Shown: positions 8,671-18,013, numbered from the stretch's first letter. The stretch is DNA of 59,542 nucleotides from Nodosilinea sp. P-1105 (GCF_012911975.1 NZ_SMDQ01000032.1:1-59542); one strand, 5' to 3'. Notes: generated by a model from the letters alone, not told the origin. A program made the numbers and translations.

Positions 8671-10224
8671 TTATTCTGCTAATGCCGACAAATCCAGCTC
8701 GGTCAGGGGGGCAAAAAAGTCGTGCAGGCGCTGGGCGATCGCCGCCACCCCACCGCTGACGTTCGATTCAATGTTCAGGGGCAACACCGGATCGTGCAGG
8801 GAAAGCCGCAGCAAAAACCAGCCCTGCTCCTGGGCCGACTCGCAGGCTACCCGCACCCCTTCGTAATTGTTGGGGACCAGGCTCCAGTCGGGCTGCTGCT
8901 GAACAAAGCGATGCAACTGGTCAATCACCTCGGTCCCATAGGGCTTAAAGTCAGGGGTTTGAATCTTCAGGCGAAACTCTCGGCTTTCCTGCGGTTCCTG
9001 CAGGTGGGCAATCAGATCCGTCAAGCGCTGACCGGCCAGGTGGGTTTTGGCCAATTCCACCAGCAACTGGCTGACCAAATAGGCCCCATCATCCAGAAAG
9101 TAGTTCTCCTTCATGGCCCCATGGCCCGAGGTTTCAATCGCCAGCCAGCAGGGTTGACCGCTGGCATTCAGCCGCTGGGCTTCGTTGATCACAGTCTTGT
9201 AGCCCCGCTTGAACCGGTGGTGAATGCCCCCCAACTCGGTTTCGATAAACTGGGTCAAGCCGTCGGAGGTGATGGAGTCGGTGACGATGGTGGAACCCGG
9301 ATGGGCCCGCAATACAATGGCCGCGATCAGGGCGATCAGCCGGTTGCGGTTGAGTTCGCGGCCCTCATGGTCAACGGCGGCCCCACGATCAACATCGGTG
9401 TCAAAAATGATGCCAAAATCAGCCCCCTGGGCTATCACCGCCTGGCAAATTGAGGCCATGGCCGCCTCGTTTTCCGGGTTGGGCATATGGTTGGGGAAGG
9501 TGCCATCGGGCTCTAGAAACTGGCTACCGCTGGTGTTAGCCCCCAGGAGTTCTAGCACCTGGCTGGCATAAAAGCCACCGGCCCCATTGCCGGCATCCAC
9601 CACAATGTGCAGTCCCCGCAGGGGTTGTTCAAAGTGGTCGGGGTGGTTCACCGCCTGGCGGATCTGCTGCACCAGGCGGTCAGCATAGGCGGCAATCAGG
9701 TCCCGCTGCTCCACAGAACCGGGGCGGGGAGTTGGGGTAAAGTGGCCCGGCTCGGCCAGGTGCAGAATGGCGCTGATGTCGGCTTTGCCCAGCCCTCCCT
9801 GGGGGGTAAAAAACTTGAGGCCATTGCGGTTGAAGGGCAGGTGGCTGGCAGTCAGCATAATTGCGCCATCGCAGGCAAAGTCAGGTAGCACCGTGCTGAT
9901 GAACATGGCGGGGGTAGACGCCATGCCCACGTCCAGCACCCGACTGCCCAGGGCGGTCATCCCCGCGATCGCGGCCTGCATCAGGGTAGGCCCTGACAGG
10001 CGACTGTCGCGGCCGATGGCGACAGTCAGATCCGTCGCTGGCTTATCCAGGCTAGTGGCCAGCCAGGTGACAAAGGCCTGGCCCAGGGTGGTCACCACCT
10101 CGGGGGTCAGGTTTACCGCCTCGCCGGGTACCCCCTCCAGGGCAACGCCGCGAATGTCAGAACCATTTTGTAAGGCAGCCCAGTTGACTGGGGTGGTGAA
10201 TAGGGGCATGGGCGATCGCTCCAA
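8671..10224 (-). CDS. Phosphomannomutase/phosphoglucomutase family enzyme
   Basis: A 517-residue alpha-D-phosphohexomutase. The phosphoserine loop is TASHLP with Ser127 (usual form TASHNP), the metal loop is DTDVDR (275-280), and the sugar-binding loop reads ETSGHGAMKENYF. It should interconvert hexose-1- and hexose-6-phosphates for nucleotide-sugar synthesis; whether it prefers glucose, mannose or glucosamine cannot be told here. The Leu-for-Asn change in the serine loop is a mild departure from the consensus. An in-frame ATG at 10209 could also be the start. It precedes the AI-2E-type transporter by 10 bp. Confidence 0.85.
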   Translation of the reverse strand: MERSPMPLFTTPVNWAALQNGSDIRGVALEGVPGEAVNLTPEVVTTLGQAFVTWLATSLDKPATDLTVAIGRDSRLSGPTLMQAAIAGMTALGSRVLDVGMASTPAMFISTVLPDFACDGAIMLTASHLPFNRNGLKFFTPQGGLGKADISAILHLAEPGHFTPTPRPGSVEQRDLIAAYADRLVQQIRQAVNHPDHFEQPLRGLHIVVDAGNGAGGFYASQVLELLGANTSGSQFLEPDGTFPNHMPNPENEAAMASICQAVIAQGADFGIIFDTDVDRGAAVDHEGRELNRNRLIALIAAIVLRAHPGSTIVTDSITSDGLTQFIETELGGIHHRFKRGYKTVINEAQRLNASGQPCWLAIETSGHGAMKENYFLDDGAYLVSQLLVELAKTHLAGQRLTDLIAHLQEPQESREFRLKIQTPDFKPYGTEVIDQLHRFVQQQPDWSLVPNNYEGVRVACESAQEQGWFLLRLSLHDPVLPLNIESNVSGGVAAIAQRLHDFFAPLTELDLSALAE

Positions 10225-10491
10225 GGGGGCAACCCTTTCACCATAGGGGCAGTGTCAGGATTTTGGCGATTTCTTCAGCTTTTTTGCACAGGAGAGCGAG
10301 CGGGTGTTAGGTGGCGGGTGTGGGGTATAGGTGGCTGAGGTAGGCCGCAGTGTACTAAGGGACTCGCAAGGTAATAAAGCCCCAAGGTTATTCCCCTGCG
10401 GGCGGGAATCCATTGCGGGGTAAGAGATCTGCGAGTTAATGGTGTACCAGGTAGCCCAAAATAGGAGCAGGAGAGTCGAAGCTTTCAAAGT

Positions 10492-10515
10492 CCCTCTCCC
10501 AAGCTTGGGAGAGGG
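10492..10515. repeat. Perfect 24-bp palindrome (CCCTCTCCC family)
   Basis: CCCTCTCCCAAG meets its exact complement CTTGGGAGAGGG. A related copy with a 5-base loop is at 33024-33046. It could act as a terminator or processing hairpin for either flank. The rest of the 10225-10603 gap contains no convincing gene; the 77-codon frame there has no family features. Confidence 0.7.
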
Positions 10516-10603
10516 ATTTAGGGAGAGGGCGAAGCTGTAGGGCAGTGCCCACCGGTCTTAGGGATGCCTGCTCTAATGGATATTTGGTATTGAGTACCCA
10601 TCC

Positions 10604-11887
10604 CTAAGCGAGTTCAGCCGCCAGTGGCCCCACAACCGCCTCTGGCCCCAGCAGGGAAATGCAGGGGCTGTGGAAAAATTCCTGGGCCACAGCTTCCACA
10701 TCCACCAGGGTGACCGCCGTCACCATCTCCTGAAACTGTTCGTCAAAATCGACCCCTAGCCCCAGCACTTCGTACCAGCCCAGCATTTGGGCAATTTGGG
10801 CATTGGTTTGCTTACCCAGGGCATACTGACCCAGAAGCTTGTTTTTCGCAGCCTGCAACTCCTCTTCCGACAGCACCGTGTCCCGCAGCCGCTCGACTTC
10901 AAAACGTAGCCCCTCCAGGGCGATCGCGGCATTGGTGGGGGCCGTGCCCATATAGGTAACAAACTGGGACATCCCTAACCGGGTCGGATAAAAGGCGGAT
11001 ACATCATAGGCTAGCCCCCGCTTTTCCCGCAGTTCTACAAACAGGCGACTGGAAAGGCCATTACCCAGGTAGGTATTCAGCAACTTCAGGGTGGCGTAGG
11101 CTGGATGCTTGACTGGGGCGGCGGTATAGCCCACCATCACCACCGCTTGATTGGTGTCCTGGGTGGTGACGGTGCAGGTGCCGCTGGGGGTCACCGGCGG
11201 AAACACCGGGGTGGCGGGTAACGAGGCCGGGGCAACCCAATCCCCCAGGTTTTTTTCGACCTGGGCGATCGCGTCCTCAGGGGTGATCCGGCCGACAATG
11301 GTAATCACCAGATTATCGGGTCGAAAATGGCGCTGGTGGAAGGCCCGTAATGTGTCCTGGTCGAAGGCGGTGACGCTGGCTTCGGTGCCAATGCCCGGCA
11401 AGGCGTAGGGATGATCGCCGTACATGGCCTGGCGCAGTTGGTTAAACGCCACCGTAAACGGCTGCTCTTGCATTGAGCGGATCTGTTGCAGGGTGAGCCG
11501 CTTTTCCAGGTCAATTTCAGCCTCAGGAAAGCTGGGCTGGCGCAGCAGGTCAGCCGCCAGGGCAAAGATGTCAGCAAAGTCGCTGGATACCGTTTTCAGG
11601 CTAATGATGCTGTAGTCGGCAGCGGCATCGGTACCTAGACTGGCTCCGACCGATTCCACCGTCTCCGCAATGTCCATGGAGGACTGGGCTTCGGTCCCCT
11701 TAGTCAGCAGCCCCATTAAAAAGCTGGCTATTCCAGCATCTTTGGCGGTTTCAAAGGCGCTACCCGCCCGGATAAACAGTCGAGCTGAGACAATATCGGC
11801 GACTGGATTTTCTAAAACTAAAACCGTCAGGCCATTGGGAAGGACGGTGCGATGCAAACGCGGGGCTTGGAGAAGGGAAGCAGTCAC
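10604..11887 (-). CDS. M16 family peptidase, non-catalytic subunit
   Basis: A 427-residue M16 protein. The position of the zinc motif HxxEH reads ASFLMGLL, so it cannot bind zinc. The C-terminal half keeps the substrate-gripping LREKRGLAYDVSAFY (R/Y pair). It is the usual partner of a catalytic M16B subunit, together forming a heterodimeric clam-shell peptidase like mitochondrial MPP (family knowledge). The catalytic gene lies 89 bp upstream on the same strand, supporting one operon and one complex. Confidence 0.88.
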   Translation of the reverse strand: MTASLLQAPRLHRTVLPNGLTVLVLENPVADIVSARLFIRAGSAFETAKDAGIASFLMGLLTKGTEAQSSMDIAETVESVGASLGTDAAADYSIISLKTVSSDFADIFALAADLLRQPSFPEAEIDLEKRLTLQQIRSMQEQPFTVAFNQLRQAMYGDHPYALPGIGTEASVTAFDQDTLRAFHQRHFRPDNLVITIVGRITPEDAIAQVEKNLGDWVAPASLPATPVFPPVTPSGTCTVTTQDTNQAVVMVGYTAAPVKHPAYATLKLLNTYLGNGLSSRLFVELREKRGLAYDVSAFYPTRLGMSQFVTYMGTAPTNAAIALEGLRFEVERLRDTVLSEEELQAAKNKLLGQYALGKQTNAQIAQMLGWYEVLGLGVDFDEQFQEMVTAVTLVDVEAVAQEFFHSPCISLLGPEAVVGPLAAELA

Positions 11888-11976
11888 TGGCTAATCGGTT
11901 TCAGGATAAAAGGTCAGCAAAGCGATAGATGGGCAGGTAAACAGTTCCACTATAGTCTGCCCAGGACGGTTAAATC

Positions 11977-13233
11977 CTATGCAGGCCGCAAGATAGTAGA
12001 GACATAGCGCAGAGGCGTCAGATACTGGGCTGCTAGCTGACGCAGGTGGGCCTCCTCATAGCCCTGGATAATCGGTACATAGGTGAGGCAGCGATCGGGG
12101 GCGGCCACGGTACCGTAGTAGCCGTAGAGCCCAGCAATTTGTCCGGGGGCTTCGGTAGAAAAAGCGTAGTCGTTACACAACAACCGCTTGGCCCGGACCA
12201 GCTCAGGCTCAGGGATGGGGGTTGCGGTGAGTTCGCTGATTCGATCGCAGATAATCGCCTCTACCCGATCAATGTGGTCCGCCTCTAACCAGGCCTGGAT
12301 GGTGAATAAGCTGCAATCTTGCTGCAACGAAAACCCGGCGGCGATGTCCTGAACCAGCTGTCGATCCTCCCGCAGTTCCCGCACCAGGCGAGAGCTGCGC
12401 CCCTCGGCCAGTAATGCCGCCAGCAGATCTAGGCCATAGGCAGCCTCCAGTTGCTTAATTCCCGGCCCCACCCAGGCCATACATAGCCGCGACTGCTCTA
12501 GGCGGGGCAAGGACAGCACTTCCCGGTGGACTCCCTGGGCTAGGGGTAACGGCGCGATCGTCGCTGCCGGACAGGGGGGGGCGGCGGGAAAGGTGCGAAA
12601 GGCATGCTTAACCATCTCGACGGTTTGGTCTAAAGGAATGCCGCCAGTAATCACCACCGTCATGTTGTGGGGCTGATAGTGGGCCTGGTGAAAGCAGCGC
12701 ATCTCTTCCGGCGATCGCTGCTGTAGAATCTCGGTCGTACCCAACACCGACCGACCGTAGGGATGGTTTTGGTACACCAGCTCTGACATGGCCTGAAACC
12801 CCAACCAGTCAGGGTCATCCTGGGCCTGGCGGATTTCTTCTAAGACCACCTGCCGCTCCCGCCCAAACTCATCAGCTGGAATGGCCGCGTGCAGCAGCAG
12901 GTCGGCCAGGTAAGGCAGGGTCTGGGGCAGCGTATCAGCGGCAATGGTCATATAAAAGTGGGCGTAGTCGTGGCTGGTGGCGGCGTTGGTCATCCCCCCC
13001 TGGGTTTCAATCGCATAGTCAAACACCCCTGGGGGGAGATGATCGGTACCCTTGAAGATCATGTGCTCCAGAAAGTGGGCCATCCCCGCCCATTCTGCCG
13101 GTTCGGCCCTAGCCCCAGCCCGGACCCACACATCGGCGACGACCACTGGGGTAGCACTCATTTCTTGATGGATTAGGGTTAACCCATTGTCCAAACGAAT
13201 GACACTGGCCGGAAAATTAACCGTAGTAGTCAA
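11977..13233 (-). CDS. M16 family zinc peptidase, catalytic subunit
   Basis: A 418-residue M16B peptidase with the inverted zinc motif intact: His53, Glu56, His57 in AHFLEHMIF. A distal Glu is available in VLEEIRQ about 75 residues on. It degrades or processes unfolded peptides within a closed chamber (family knowledge). There is no signal peptide, so a cytoplasmic location is likely. It precedes the non-catalytic partner in the operon. Confidence 0.92.
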   Translation of the reverse strand: MTTTVNFPASVIRLDNGLTLIHQEMSATPVVVADVWVRAGARAEPAEWAGMAHFLEHMIFKGTDHLPPGVFDYAIETQGGMTNAATSHDYAHFYMTIAADTLPQTLPYLADLLLHAAIPADEFGRERQVVLEEIRQAQDDPDWLGFQAMSELVYQNHPYGRSVLGTTEILQQRSPEEMRCFHQAHYQPHNMTVVITGGIPLDQTVEMVKHAFRTFPAAPPCPAATIAPLPLAQGVHREVLSLPRLEQSRLCMAWVGPGIKQLEAAYGLDLLAALLAEGRSSRLVRELREDRQLVQDIAAGFSLQQDCSLFTIQAWLEADHIDRVEAIICDRISELTATPIPEPELVRAKRLLCNDYAFSTEAPGQIAGLYGYYGTVAAPDRCLTYVPIIQGYEEAHLRQLAAQYLTPLRYVSTILRPA

Positions 13234-13341
13234 CGGCTCAAACCCAGTTAACGAACATCAACAACAGCCTTAGCAGCAGCCTTAACCATCCCAAGGGCAA
13301 TGTTGAGGCGAGCTCACCCTATTCAACCGGGATACCCATCG

Positions 13342-13369
13342 AAATAGCGTGTTACAAATAGCGTGTTAC
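13342..13369. repeat. Two direct copies of AATAGCGTGTTAC
   Basis: The 13-mer occurs at 13342-13354 and 13357-13369 (15-bp period), about 110-140 bp upstream of the M16 operon start. It could be a tandem operator, but the spacing to the gene is long. Function unknown. Confidence 0.35.
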
Positions 13370-13589
13370 TTAGACAGCTAATCATCTAAACCATAGTAAC
13401 GCTATTGGTGGTCAAGCGGCAGGGGAGCGCGGTTAAAAAGCTGATGACAGGGTACCTAGTACTGGAAGGCAGAAGTCAGAAGGATGTAGAGCGCAGCCCG
13501 TGCGAAGCAGGCAGAAAGGGAACCCTAAGCCCATCAAGGCTTTCCAAAGGAACCAGTGATAGGTTTATTTCCGCCCTAGAGTACTAGTG

Positions 13590-13820
13590 GATACATTACG
13601 AACCAAAAACATTTCCCCCATCCGTCAGGACAGGGGAAAGCTTAAAGTTCCACCGCAGCGCCGTCTTACCTCAGTCTTCGACCTGGAGAAACCAGGTGGG
13701 TACCGTGGCGTCAGGCTTTAAGTTTCCGAGTACAAGCCCGGTCTACTGCCACCGACGCAGCTCAGTTCCCGTTAAGACAAAACATAGATCGTAAAACATT
13801 GTTGGTAGTCACCAACGCCG
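13590..13820. ncRNA. Candidate structured non-coding RNA
   Basis: This part of the 780-bp non-coding gap (13234-14017) folds into collinear nested helices. GGAAAGCTTAAAG (13635-13647) pairs with CTTTAAGTTTCC (13716-13727) over 12 bp with one bulge. Inside lie CGCC/GGCG (13659/13707), ACC/GGT (13668/13699) and the hairpin ACCTGG-AGAAA-CCAGGT (13681-13697). A separate hairpin GTTGGT-AGTC-ACCAAC follows (13801-13816). There is no credible coding frame. The rod shape and size would suit a 6S-like RNA or a long leader, but I recognise no family and cannot decide the strand. Confidence 0.3.
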
Positions 13821-14017
13821 TAGTGGAACTGACCCTATGATAACCACCCCGCCCCACTAAACCGCAAGGGGGTTGCCCCAAGATTCTGACCCCCGTTCTG
13901 CTATGGCGACTGTGATCTAATATGACAGGACATTTAGGCGATCTCTAGGAAAGACGTTCCCAACGTTATCCTTCGACCAGCGCTAGGGTAGGATGGGTCC
14001 TGTCCACCACTGGGAGA

Positions 14018-14983
14018 TTGTTTTCCAGAGATCGCCTTAGTGTCGCTCCAATGTTCTCTTTGGTTAGGTCCTCTATGGTTTCTGACGATGCTGCCCTCCC
14101 AATGGTGACCGACCTCCCAAATCATGGTCTGCCCCCAGATCCTCCTGCTCACTCCCCGCCAGTGGAGCCTGCTGCCGAGAATGTTGAGGCCCCTGAGTCA
14201 GCGGATCAGCCGCCCCTGGCCGACCCGCGGCAGCAGGTGCAACTCACCAGCGTAGCCGGGGTGGTGCAGTTGGTGTTGCCCCCAGAAGCTGACCCTGAAA
14301 CGGGCCTGATCACCTGGCCCGAGCAGCTCAAACAGCTCAAACTGCGGCTGGAAACTGGAGAGCGCTTCTGGCAGGACGACACGCCTGTGCATCTGATGGC
14401 GCAGGAACGGCTGCTGGATGCGCGTCAATTGCAAGCCCTGGACGAGGCACTCTCGGCCGCCAAACTGCGGTTGAAGCGGGTGTTTACCAGCCGTCGTCCT
14501 ACGGCCCTGGCCGCTGTAACCGCTGGCTATTCGGTTGATCAACAAACGGTGGTTCAGTCCTTAGTGCAGTCCCCTGCTGATCCGGGCAAAGCCCTGGCCG
14601 AACCCCTCTACCTGCAAACCACGGTGCGATCGGGGGTGGAGGTGCGTCACCCCGGTACCCTGGTGATTATGGGAGATGCCAACCCCGGCAGTTCCCTGGT
14701 GGCAGAAGGGGACATTTTAGTCTGGGGACGGCTGCGGGGCACAGCCCATGCAGGGGCGGCTGGGAACCGCGATCGCCGGATTATGGCCCTGCACATGCAG
14801 CCCACCCAACTGCGCATCGCTGATTTAGTGGCCCGCCCCCCAGACGCCGTCCCCGAACCCTACCGACCCGAGGTGGCCTATGTGGGCGAAGGGATGATCC
14901 GGATTGCCCGGGCCCAGGATGTGGCTCAGCAAACCCTGAATCAAACCCTCAGTCGAGGGGCTCAACCCCTGGAAACGTTCTAG
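14018..14983 (+). CDS. minC: Septum site-determining protein MinC
   Basis: A 321-residue MinC. The C-terminal beta-helix domain is clear (about 205-300): TTVRSGVEVRHPGTLVIMGDANPG, then DILVWGRLRGTAHAGA. It inhibits FtsZ assembly away from mid-cell and is recruited to the membrane by MinD. The N-terminal ~60 residues are an unconserved Pro/Asp-rich extension; a start nearer residue 24 (MVSDDAALPMV) or later is possible. It is the first gene of minC-minD-minE. Confidence 0.9.
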   Translation: MFSRDRLSVAPMFSLVRSSMVSDDAALPMVTDLPNHGLPPDPPAHSPPVEPAAENVEAPESADQPPLADPRQQVQLTSVAGVVQLVLPPEADPETGLITWPEQLKQLKLRLETGERFWQDDTPVHLMAQERLLDARQLQALDEALSAAKLRLKRVFTSRRPTALAAVTAGYSVDQQTVVQSLVQSPADPGKALAEPLYLQTTVRSGVEVRHPGTLVIMGDANPGSSLVAEGDILVWGRLRGTAHAGAAGNRDRRIMALHMQPTQLRIADLVARPPDAVPEPYRPEVAYVGEGMIRIARAQDVAQQTLNQTLSRGAQPLETF

Positions 14984-15145
14984 CTTCAAGCGGTTGAGCC
15001 AGCGGCTGTACCCGCCCCCATCGGCATTACCTGAGAAAATCTGGCCGAGATCATCAGGACAGCGATCTAGGATGCGCCTTGTCGGGGTAAGTTATTTGGG
15101 TTAAGTCATTAAATTTATTTAGACGTTGGGAAGTTGGGTTTGTCC

Positions 15146-15943
15146 ATGACTCGCATTATCGTAATGACCTCTGGCAAGGGCGGCGTAGGGAAAACCACCT
15201 GTACCGCTAACCTGGGCATGGCTCTGGCCCAACGCAACAAAAAGGTTGCGGTGATCGATGCCGACTTTGGTCTACGCAACCTGGATTTGCTGCTGGGCTT
15301 AGAAAACCGCATCGTCTACACCGCCCTAGATGTGCTAGCGGGAGACTGCACCGTAGAAAAGGCCCTGGTTAAAGACAAGCGCCAGCCCAACCTAGCCATG
15401 CTAGCGGCAGCCCAAAACCGCAATAAAGAAGCGATTACCCCAGAGCAAATGAAAACCCTGGTGGCTGGGTTAGTAGGGCAGTACGACTTTGTGTTAATCG
15501 ACTGCCCAGCCGGGATTGAGTTGGGCTTTCAAAATGCGATCGCCCCAGCCAATGAAGCGATCGTAGTCACCACCCCTGAAATCTCAGCCGTGCGGGATGC
15601 CGACCGAGTGGTGGGCCTGCTAGAGGCGAACGAAGTTAAGTACCCAAAGCTGCTGATTAACCGGCTCAAACCCAGAATGGTCCAAGATGACCAGATGATG
15701 TCGGTGCGCGATGTGCTCGATATTCTGGCCGTGCCCTTGCTGGGGGTGATCCCGGACGACGAGCGGGTGATTGTTTCGGCTAACCGGGGAGAGCCCTTGG
15801 TGCTCGATCAACAACTCTCCTTAGCCGGTACCGCCTTTACCAATGTGGCCCGCCGCCTGGTGGGAGAAGAAGTTCCCCTGCTTGACCTCACAGCCTCCCA
15901 CAATGACCTGTTCAGCCGCCTCCGCCGCTTTTTTCGGAACTAA
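15146..15943 (+). CDS. minD: Septum site-determining ATPase MinD
   Basis: A 265-residue ParA/MinD ATPase. The deviant Walker A GKGGVGKT is at 10-17 with the signature Lys11. The C-terminus LFSRLRRFFRN is the amphipathic helix that binds membrane in the ATP state. It recruits MinC and is released by MinE. I take ATG 15146; the longer frame from TTG 15134 adds four poor residues. It lies 162 bp after minC; the intervening sequence has no gene. Confidence 0.96.
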   Translation: MTRIIVMTSGKGGVGKTTCTANLGMALAQRNKKVAVIDADFGLRNLDLLLGLENRIVYTALDVLAGDCTVEKALVKDKRQPNLAMLAAAQNRNKEAITPEQMKTLVAGLVGQYDFVLIDCPAGIELGFQNAIAPANEAIVVTTPEISAVRDADRVVGLLEANEVKYPKLLINRLKPRMVQDDQMMSVRDVLDILAVPLLGVIPDDERVIVSANRGEPLVLDQQLSLAGTAFTNVARRLVGEEVPLLDLTASHNDLFSRLRRFFRN

Positions 15944-15978
15944 CCCCACCCACGCTACGAATCCAAAATCCAAAACTC

Positions 15979-16044
15979 CCCCATCTCCCCACCTTCCCCC
16001 TCTCCCCCACCTCCCCCATCTCCCCCACCTCCCCCTCTCCCCCT
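15979..16044. repeat. Polypyrimidine tract (CTCCCCCACCTCCCCCATCT)
   Basis: A ~65-bp C/T-only short tandem repeat preceded by AATCCAAAATCCAAAA, inside the minD-minE gap. The same low-complexity family recurs (as complement) at 28304-28370 and 59287-59330. Confidence 0.8.
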
Positions 16045-16067
16045 AACCCTCCGCCCTTCTTGTGCCG

Positions 16068-16568
16068 ATGCTAAGTGAACTTCTAGATAAACTGTTCAAC
16101 CGCAACCGTGCCCTCACCAGTCGGGCAGAAGTCAAGCAGCGGTTGCAACTGGTGTTGGCCCACGATCGCGCCGACTTGACCCCTGACCTGGTGGAAAAAA
16201 TGCGCCAGGAAATCTTGGAGGTGGTCTCCCGTTATGTGGAGCTGGACCAGGAGCATCTGGAATTTACCCTGGAAAATGATCAGCGGGTCACCGCTTTAAT
16301 TGCCAATTTACCTATTCGGCGCATCCGCCCCGACCATCCAGAGGTGAGCCCAGAACCCGCTCCCGTCACCCCAGAGGTGAGCCCAGAACCGGCTCCCGCC
16401 ACCGCTGCGCCCCCCCCGACGCCACCAGACTCGACGGCTGTCGTGTCTCTGCCAGATGCCCCTGAGGCATCCGCCTCTGACACCAAACCCCCACCGGCTG
16501 ACGCTCCAGCCCCGACAGACACCCCTGCTCCTGATGCTGACCCTCCCGCCACCGATGACCAACCCTGA
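16068..16568 (+). CDS. minE: Cell division topological specificity factor MinE
   Basis: A 166-residue protein. Residues 1-85 are ordinary MinE: a membrane-targeting start ([10 protein letters not shown]), the anti-MinCD helix region, and the dimer domain with [21 protein letters not shown]. MinE stimulates MinD ATPase and drives pole-to-pole oscillation. The remaining ~75 residues are a low-complexity Pro/Ala/Asp tail containing the repeat PEVSPEPAP twice, which most MinE proteins lack. ATG 16068 is used; GTG 16062 would add two residues. The next gene starts inside the last 14 bases. Confidence 0.92.
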   Translation: MLSELLDKLFNRNRALTSRAEVKQRLQLVLAHDRADLTPDLVEKMRQEILEVVSRYVELDQEHLEFTLENDQRVTALIANLPIRRIRPDHPEVSPEPAPVTPEVSPEPAPATAAPPPTPPDSTAVVSLPDAPEASASDTKPPPADAPAPTDTPAPDADPPATDDQP

Positions 16569-16950
16569 AGCCTTACCAGATTTGGCCCCCTGCGTTGATG
16601 CCCTGGCCCTGGGCAGCATTCAGCGTCATGTGTTTTTGTGTACCGACCAAACCAAACCCAAGTGCTGCGATAAAGTCGCTAGTCTAGCCGCCTGGGACTA
16701 CTTAAAAAATCGCCTCAAAGAATTGCAGCTGGACCGGCCCACCACCGATCGCCCTGTCTCAATCTTTCGCACCAAAGCCAACTGCCTGCGGGTCTGTATG
16801 CGCGGGCCGATTTTGCTGGTTTACCCCGAAGGCGTGTGGTACCACAGCGCCACCCCGGCGGTGATTGAACGCATTATCCAAGAGCACCTGATTGGCGGCC
16901 AAATTGTCCAGGAGTTTGCCTTCTTTCAGCACCCCTTGCCGCCTGCCTGA
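16555..16950 (+). CDS. Thioredoxin-like [2Fe-2S] ferredoxin domain protein
   Basis: A 131-residue protein with the thioredoxin-like ferredoxin pattern: [14 protein letters not shown] (first Cys pair), then [10 protein letters not shown] (CxxxC), followed by [21 protein letters not shown]. Such proteins hold one [2Fe-2S] cluster and carry electrons to unknown partners. The start ATG 16555 overlaps the minE end by 14 bases in another frame, so translation is probably coupled to minE. The longer frame from 16456 only reads the antisense-like Pro tail of minE. Confidence 0.85.
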   Translation: MTNPEALPDLAPCVDALALGSIQRHVFLCTDQTKPKCCDKVASLAAWDYLKNRLKELQLDRPTTDRPVSIFRTKANCLRVCMRGPILLVYPEGVWYHSATPAVIERIIQEHLIGGQIVQEFAFFQHPLPPA

Positions 16951-17008
16951 CAAGGTTCTTGAGGATCTGTCCTGGAGTACCCCGCCTGCGGCATAAGTCG
17001 GCCAACCA

Positions 17009-17090
17009 TTCCTGACACCTGACACCTGGCAACTAGAACCTGACACCCTCAGCAACGAGGTCATTTTTTGCCAGGCAGTACTGGCTGGGT
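17009..17090 (+). repeat. Dispersed repeat CCTGACACC...GCCAGGCAGTAC
   Basis: Carries CCTGACACCTGACACCT, then ACACCCTCAGCAACGAGGTCATTTTTTGCCAGGCAGTAC. Related copies are at 27711-27760 (reverse) and 30981-31045. No gene lies in 16951-17128. Confidence 0.65.
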
Positions 17091-17128
17091 CAATATGATG
17101 TAAAGGCAGACTAACTAGCTCCTCTCCC

Positions 17129-17728
17129 ATGGCTAAACTCTGGCCCTACGCCACCCCTGGCATCCCCGACCACCTGTTCGAGCAGCTCCCCGGTATCCCC
17201 CTCAGTAGCCGGGAAGTGCGGCTGCTGCTGTTGGGCTACCTGCGGTTGCGACCTAAGGATGTGCTGTGGGACATTGGCGCTGGTACGGGCACCCTGGCGA
17301 TCGAGGCCGCCTTGATGTGCCCTGAGGGGAAAGTGGTGGCGGTGGAGCGGGATGGGGACGTGGCGGAGTTGATTCGGCGCAACTGCGATCGCTTTGCCGC
17401 CAGTAATGTCACTGTCATCCAGGGCAGTGCCCCCGATTGTCTGGGGGAACTGCCTTATCACCCCGACTGCATTTTTGTGGAGGGGGGCCGCAACGTTAAG
17501 GCGATGCTGCAGGCCGTGTGGGATTATCTGCCCTCCCTGGGCCGCTTGGTGGTGACGGCGGGTAATCTGGAAACCCTCTACGGCGTTTCAGAAACCTTTG
17601 CCCAACTCCAGGTACGCAATATCGAAGCGGCTCAGCCTGCGGTCAATCGGCTGGAGGTCAAAGGCAGCAACCAAGTCTTCACAGCCGTAGACCCAATCTT
17701 CATCCTTAGCGGCGAAAAATTTGAGTAA
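17129..17728 (+). CDS. cbiT: CbiT-like cobalt-precorrin C15-methyltransferase (decarboxylating)
   Basis: A 199-residue class I SAM methyltransferase. The SAM-binding motif DIGAGTGTLAIEAA is at about 48-61, preceded by LSSREVRLLLLGYLRL, typical of CbiT. It methylates C15 and decarboxylates the acetate arm of cobalt-precorrin during corrin ring synthesis; in many bacteria it is one half of CobL/CbiET. No other cobalamin gene is next to it. Well matched over its length. Confidence 0.88.
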   Translation: MAKLWPYATPGIPDHLFEQLPGIPLSSREVRLLLLGYLRLRPKDVLWDIGAGTGTLAIEAALMCPEGKVVAVERDGDVAELIRRNCDRFAASNVTVIQGSAPDCLGELPYHPDCIFVEGGRNVKAMLQAVWDYLPSLGRLVVTAGNLETLYGVSETFAQLQVRNIEAAQPAVNRLEVKGSNQVFTAVDPIFILSGEKFE

Positions 17729-17819
17729 GGTGGAACCGGTTTTCTTGTAACGCCACTGATGACGGGCTGACAGGGGCCCCGGCGCCCGGTCTCCGGTGCA
17801 CGATCTACGGCTCGCCGTG

Positions 17820-17911
17820 AACCGCCAACCGCCAACCGTAAACCGTGAACTGCCAACCGTAAACCGTGAACCGTGAACCGTGAACCGTGAACCGTGAACC
17901 GTGAACCGTAA
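17820..17911. repeat. Heptanucleotide tandem repeat (GTGAACC)n
   Basis: ACCGTGAACCGTGAACC tandem units with TAAACC and CCAACC variants, between cbiT and the NADH dehydrogenase gene; a classic cyanobacterial short tandem repeat. Shorter arrays of the same word occur at 27657-27680 and 28385-28460. Confidence 0.85.
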
Positions 17912-18013
17912 TTCACATCTCCAGTCCTGATTTTTTTGACTGAGCGCTAGGGCACAGTCTTGTTTAAGGCTTTGTCTTATAACCAAACTACAGCCGTTGC
18001 ATTTCTTTATCTT

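Noticed and set aside
8722-9453. 243-codon plus frame opposite the phosphohexomutase
   Set aside because: Antisense shadow in high-GC DNA; the minus strand carries all catalytic motifs.
10255-10488. 77-codon minus frame in the gap after the phosphohexomutase promoter
   Set aside because: Runs through repeat sequence, has no domain-like segment, and no ribosome-binding site is evident.
13405-13587. 60-codon plus frame upstream of the structured region
   Set aside because: Reads through a dispersed repeat (GCCCGTGCGAAGCAGGCAG) and lacks protein-like composition.
13640-13760. Cobalamin riboswitch-like words near GCCACCGACG
   Set aside because: The order and spacing of conserved boxes do not match on either strand and the downstream gene is minC, not a B12 gene.
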